Source: Arthrinium phaeospermum
Taxonomy: Eukaryota; Ascomycota; Sordariomycetes; Amphisphaeriales; Apiosporaceae
DNA length: 64,000 nucleotides
Assembly (NCBI GenBank): GCA_006503535.1
Contig: QYRS01000014.1
Location: 310,001-374,000, forward strand
Direction: 5' to 3'
Shown here: piece after piece, positions 59,061 through 64,000 of the stretch
How the letters are laid out: each line of letters opens with the position of its first letter
How positions within the stretch are numbered: position 1 is the stretch's first letter
The notes under the pieces: model-generated
Databases searched by the model: none
What the model saw: the letters and a program-made list of their open reading frames with translations, nothing else
Told to the model about the DNA's origin: nothing
Position numbers and translations under genes: made by a program

Positions 59061-61486
59061 ATGTCCACAAGTGATCTGAAGTCGTCACTTCATCGTTTTC
59101 GCGTCAGTCGGACAGAACCGTCATTCAAGACTGAAGACATCCCGTCGTCTATGCCGCCTCCGCCGTTAGCAAATGACCAGCCAAGAGCGGCCGTCGGCGG
59201 CCCTACGACGCCGCCAGTCGGGGAGCGGGCGACAGCTACGACAAGCCTATCGGCGGCGTTCCTCCGCCAGCACCAACGTCATCCTCCAAATCCATCCCGG
59301 CATGTGACCGCTGCCGATCCTTCAAGAAGAAGTGCTCGCGGACATTTCCCGTCTGCTCTCTATGTGCCAGCGCCGGTCAGCGCTGCTCCTTTTCCACACC
59401 GGCCTCATCGACCAATGCCCAGGTGCATCATCTCCGGGCCCGCGTCGAATGGCTGTCGCGCTTGATCAACGAGGCCCTGCCTATTGGCCCGGCAGGCATT
59501 GAGTCCGTTGAGACAGGCACCGACATCAGCGAGCTTTTACTACTACAGGGGACTTCTCCAGGACTTTCTCAAAGTGGCCAAAGCCCGGCGGCATCCGTCA
59601 TATCGGCGGCGGCAGCGCGACAAGCCCATCAACAGCAGCAGCAGCAACAACAGCAACACCAACACCAACACCATCAACTGCCGCCCATGCACGAAGACCA
59701 CCCAATGATGGACCATTCGCAAAGTACCATCGAGGTGAACTTGAACAACAGCCAAACGGCTTCGTCACCCGATCATCATTCTAACGCCCATGGCTCGGTG
59801 GGGAGCTACAGCGATGCCCGGTCAGTTACGTCTACGATGACCGCACAGCGGCTGCCGGCCGATGCGGCGGCCCGGCGCTTCGTCGACGCCTACTTCCGGA
59901 ATGTCAACCGCGCCTATCCCTTTGTGGACCGCAACAAGATCCTACACGACCTCGAGGTGTTTGGCGACTTCGCCCAGCGCCGGCGGGATGCCGACTCGAC
60001 ATTACTCTACCTCATCATGGCCATCGGCTGCACCACGCTGCAGCGCGCTGGGCAGATACCCGACGACACGGCGCTACGGTTCGACGTAGCCTACTCGGAC
60101 ATTATACAAGAGTGCCTCTGCCGAGAGAGTATAGAATCCATACAGATCCTCGTGCTCTTGGCGCTCTACTCCCTCTTCGACCCAGCCGGTGCTTCGGCCT
60201 GGTCGATTGTGGGCATAGTATCGCGGCAAGCCATGTTGCTAGGATTGTCGCGGCGGGCCTCGGACGAAGCAACGTTATCGGCGACAGCGATCGAGCTGCG
60301 GCACCGCCTGTTCTGGAGCATATACGTGTTGGATCGGATGATGGCGACATCGCTGGGCTTGCCCGTCGCTCTGACGGATGAGAATATGGATGTGCCTTTG
60401 CCGGGCCTCACGGTCGAGGAGTTCGCGTCATCGGAGCGGTCGCACTTTGCGACCATCTTACAGACGAGCCGGCACGTCATCCAGCTGCGGCAGATGGAGG
60501 ATCGCATTTTGCGCCACGTGCACTTCCGCCGACAAGCCGAGGTCAGCTCGCTCACCCACGCCGACCGCCGAGCCATCCTCCAGGAGATGCGCGCCGACAT
60601 TGAGAACTGGTACAGCAACGGCTGCCTCGTGTCCCCGCTGGAGCCCGACAACGTGCCGATCCACAACTCCATCACCTGGTTGAGCGCCCGCTACTACTAC
60701 CTGCTCCTGCTGCTGTACTACCCATCACACTTTAATTCGCCGCCCAACAATGGCAACGGTGGTAGCCGGGGCGATGGGGGCGCGAACGGGGGTGTCGTTT
60801 CCAAGGCCGAGCTGCTGCGGTTTGCGCAAAAACACCTGCAGTCGACGTCGGCGTTATTCCATCAGCGCCAGTTGCCCCTCAACCGTGTCACGCTATGTCG
60901 TCTCCTGCCTGTAGGTCTCGTGCTCCTCCGCAGCTTCCTGGCCTCGTCGTACTGCAGTAGCGATGGCGGTGGTGTGCCAGGCGGCGCCAGTGCCGGACCG
61001 CTGCCCTTTGCCGCCCGAGAAGACGTCGTTGTCCTTACCAACATCCTCGACGCCTTCCCCGAGGGCTGGGGCAGCGCGCGGCGCGGCGCCCAGATCCTTC
61101 GACAGTTCTTGGGCCTTCTGAACAGTATCGCGGCGGCGCCCCCGAGGGCGACGACCCCAGCATCGTGCCAGGACATGATGCTCCCCATCGTGTCGGCGTA
61201 TCTGGCCCTGATGCAAGAAGTGCTGGGCAAGGCATCCTGTTACCGCTTCCTCAATGTCCCCGAGGACGACGGGGAGCTAGGTGGATCCGGTTCCCAGCAG
61301 CAAGCGCATCCACAGCAACCTCAACAGCCCCCGCCGACAGCGATGCGTGGAAGAACTCCGTCAGTGAGCATGGGCGGTACGGACGTTGGCAACGGCGGCG
61401 TTGGTATAATGACGAATGAGAACCCTGTAATGAATTATGTCAATGGAAATGGCGGTTGGGGATCCATCGAGCTCGATTTCCTATAA
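59061..61486 (+). CDS. Zn2Cys6 transcription factor with fungal-specific regulatory domain (about 808 aa), one apparent frameshift
   Basis: ATG 59061 begins MSTSDLKSSLHRF. The zinc cluster (CDRCRSFKKKC then C, C, C; residues about 82-109) and everything after it lie in a second frame, open from 59177 to the stop at 61486. One extra G in the G4 run 59220-59223 would join the two frames smoothly; no good intron does. The cluster binds DNA as in Gal4-type factors. A Gln/His-rich tract (about 190-212) and a Ser/His-rich linker precede the fungal_trans regulatory domain (about 270-480: YFRNVNRAYPFVDR, LLALYSLFDP, AMLLGLSRR, RLFWSIYVLDRMMATSLGLP). The C-terminus is Gln/Pro- and Gly/Asn-rich. It is a nuclear regulator with unknown targets. 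The neighbouring hydrolase is not evidence of a cluster. Confidence 0.85.
59632..59680 (+). repeat. CAG/CAA/CAC simple repeat inside the Zn2Cys6 gene
   Basis: A run of CAG, CAA and CAC codons encodes the Gln/His tract between the zinc cluster and the regulatory domain. Such tracts vary in length between strains. Confidence 0.8.
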
Positions 61487-62551
61487 GTAGTAGCGTGTGT
61501 GTGAAAAAGGCGGCCGAGACCGGCCGAGCAGCTAGTTGCGCAAATGTATAACAGAAAAAGAAATATGGATATGTGGCCCGTCTAGCGAAATATTATGATT
61601 GTAAATGAACAAGAGACGACGTGTCGTGTGCCCTCGGAGGTATATATGCTGAATGTCGAGATGTTAGATAAAAGTTGGTCAGGTTGATGCCGCGTTGTTT
61701 CGACCCGAACCCCGAAGCATGGGGTTTTTTTTTTTCGACTTTTCTGGACCCAGTAAGAAACGCCAAGCATGGACATGAGCCACTCGATAAATCGCTTCCT
61801 CTTTTTCCCATTCAAACTTGTCCTTCATGGGGATGGATGCATACGACTTATGTCTTTATATGAGCCGCCAACATCCGACCTTCCTTGTTGGAACGAGACG
61901 AACCGCGGCTTAAACTCCGACGCCAAGCGGAGTGGGATACCGAGTGGGATTGGATTCTGGCTCACCCTGGTCGTATCGCCCTCTCAATCGTGGTGGTTGC
62001 TGGCTGTTGACCGGTGGGTGGGTGGGTTTTGGTTGGGGGTTGGGGCTGTGTGGCTTGCTGCAAATCACGCAATCGATTCGAGGGTCGGGTCTGCCCGACG
62101 TCGCACTAATCTCCGGCAACCTGGCAGAGGTGAACCTTCTATTCTGGGTAAGGGCAACAGCCGCATTGGCTGGCTGTGGCCTATTGGATGGATTGGATCA
62201 TGGATTGGGTGGGAGATAGATAGAGATAGAGAGAGTCGCATAAATAGAAATCAGGATGCAGATGCAGAACCTGGTCAAACATGGGAGGGATGGGATCTGC
62301 TTAAGTGGTCGTGGGTTGATGATTGATTGTGTTTTGTGCCGAGGTAAGTAAAGTACTTACAGGTGCGTCTGGACCAACTTTCGGCGTTAGGGGGCAACTA
62401 GCACCTAGGCCTAGGTAAGTACTACGCGATTTGACATACCACTACTTACAGCTACTTACGCCGGCTCTAAGCGAAAGGGGAAAAGAAGGATTCGACCCTC
62501 GCGTATTATCATTCGTCACTTCTATTTTCGGATAGATCAGAGAGAAAGAGG
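61487..62551. other. Intergenic region
   Basis: 1.1 kb between the Zn2Cys6 gene and the hydrolase gene. It contains a T10 run near 61727, GGTTGG/GGTGGG-rich sequence near 62010-62050, and several TACTTAC/CCTAGG-type motifs at 62340-62460 just upstream of the hydrolase promoter. No gene is seen. Confidence 0.4.
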
Positions 62552-64000
62552 ATGGCGGACGACGAGGTGCAATTCGTCGAGATCAACGGCGCCCGCCTGG
62601 CCTACCGGATTGCGGGACCCGAGGATGCACCGCTCTTCATCACGCTGCATGGCGGCCGCGGCATGGGTGAGTGAGAACCAGCTTTTCATACTGTTCGTTA
62701 TCTTGATATCCGCGTTCTTGGGTTCTTGTTGTTATTATATACATATGACGATCTTCCGCTCCCGAGGGCGCCGGCGCCCCGAGATGGGTGGACTGCAGAT
62801 CCCGAATGCCGGAGTACCTCCCCGGTGGGTGATTTCGAGATTGGTCCATCCCTACATATCTCTATTACCTGGTCGCTCCAACTCTCTCTTGATATGCACA
62901 GATGTCACTTCTCATGCCTTTCGATTTCGTTTTTGGGGGGTGTGCCCCATTGGCACTTGCACATACATTACCCCCCATGTCCTTACGTCGGGCGACAGCC
63001 GACGGCATCACCTACACAGGGGAGGGAACAGTCACATTGATCAGATGAGCCGGGGCTTACGCAACAGTCGCGCCATGCGCGACGACCCAAACAGGCGACC
63101 ACCGCTCCGACTTCCAAGCCTACAGCCCGCTTTCCTCCATCTCCGCGGATGACCGTCACGGCAGCGGTTCCTACCGCGTCCTGTCGTTCGACTACCGGGG
63201 CCACGGCCGGAGCTCCGCGACCAAGCCCTACACCTTCTCGCAGATCGTCGACGACGTCGAGGGCCTGCGGGCACATTTCGCCGCCACCGCTGGAAGTGAT
63301 GAGGATGGGAAGGTCGTCATCTGCGGCGGGAGCTTCGGGGGGTTTCTGGCGCTGCACTATGCGATTCGGTACGCGGACCGGGTGCGGCATCTGGTGTTGA
63401 GGGGGACGGCGGCGAGTTGGCATCGTGAGTTTCTTTTGACCCTTCTCCATTTTCCCCCTGCTTCCTTGACATTGTTTTCAAGAATGCTGAAAGTGGTTGA
63501 GCAGAGGAGGAAGACGCGATCAAGGTGCTCGAGCAGCGCCTGGACCGGGCCCCGAGCTTCTCGGTCCGGATGCTGCGCGACAAGGTCTTTGGCCGGTTCG
63601 AGAGCGACCTCGAGTTCCGGCTCGTGCACCTGGCCATGATGCCGCTGTACAGCGAGGCCTTTGACGCGGACCAGGGGCTGCGGAGCTGCTTGGGGAACGT
63701 GTACAACGCCGAGTCGCATAGTGAGTTCACTCTGATGGGCTGCCCCCTTTTTCACCGTAGGAAAAAAAAAAGAGAGAGGAAAAAAGAAAGAACGGAAAAG
63801 CTGACGGACGGCCATTTGGTTGTTAGATGACCTCTACTCGGAGTCGGAAAAGTACTTTGACTACCGCGACCAGCTGGGCCAGATCACGGCCAAGACGCTC
63901 GTCATTGTTGGCGACAAGGACTGGATCTGCCCGCCAGGTACGTACTGCGTTTCCCCGGAAGATACCTACCGGCTTCGCCTGTGCACTTATGGCAAGGCAG
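62552..64000 (+). CDS. Alpha/beta hydrolase, proline-iminopeptidase type, 5' part (continues past the window)
   Basis: Exons 62552-62666, 63095-63424, 63505-63720 and 63827-63937 all join in phase 1; a fifth exon follows the GTACGT donor at 63938, beyond the edge. The introns are 428, 80 and 106 nt, the first unusually long. Motifs: HGGRGMG oxyanion-hole segment (33-39), FDYRGHGRS (70-78), nucleophile elbow GGSFGG with Ser118, LVIVGDKDW near residue 245 leading to the acid residue (within GDKD). The catalytic His should lie in the missing part. The family cleaves N-terminal proline or related amides and esters; many fungal members act on unknown small molecules. ATG 62552 is the only in-frame start before the first motif. 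No signal peptide, so cytosolic. Confidence 0.87.

Overview
The window looks like nuclear DNA of a filamentous ascomycete (Pezizomycotina; Sordariomycetes is my best guess, not proven). The grounds are introns of about 50-110 nt with GTRAGT-type donors and CTRAC/CTGAC branch sites, GC-rich third codon positions in real exons, HET-domain genes, a Zn2Cys6 regulator, and a nuclear tRNA-Arg with an 8-nt anticodon-loop intron. Genes are monocistronic and lie on both strands. Predicted functions come from motifs read by eye; no database was searched.

Layout. 1-0.5 kb: the 3' part of a His-rich small protein gene. 3.7-13.2 kb: a divergent pair of related genes, a 995-aa protein kinase (-) and an approximately 1177-aa kinase-HET fusion (+), with a 102-aa gene between them. 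The pair shares an N-terminal module I do not recognise. 13.4-15.2 kb: a single-pass membrane protein with an extracellular PLL-like beta-propeller. 17.0-18.8 kb: an ankyrin-repeat protein. 18.8-42.8 kb: about 24 kb that is almost gene-free, holding one convincing four-exon 72-aa gene at 33.4 kb and one weak secreted-protein candidate at 23.7 kb. 42.8-44.8 kb: a MOSC/flavin reductase/ferredoxin fusion. 45.7-48.0 kb: a classical HET protein, convergent with an MFS transporter at 48.1-49.7 kb. 50.4-51.4 kb: a three-exon Cys-pair (zinc-ribbon-like) protein. 52.3-53.2 kb: a membrane-anchored Ser/Ala-rich protein with a Cys-rich C-terminus. 55.3 kb: tRNA-Arg(ACG). 56-59 kb: apparent gene relics. 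59.1-61.5 kb: a Zn2Cys6 transcription factor. 62.6 kb to the right edge: an alpha/beta hydrolase of proline-iminopeptidase type, cut by the window end.

How the genes fit together. The kinase, the kinase-HET fusion, the ankyrin protein and the stand-alone HET protein are all families used in fungal nonself recognition and regulated cell death. A direct kinase-to-HET fusion beside a HET-less relative suggests a kinase-coupled incompatibility or immune locus; this is inference.

Four otherwise intact genes (ankyrin, MFS, 53-kb membrane protein, Zn2Cys6 factor) each need exactly one extra base in or next to a C/G run to read through. That pattern points to homopolymer loss in the assembly more than to four pseudogenes.
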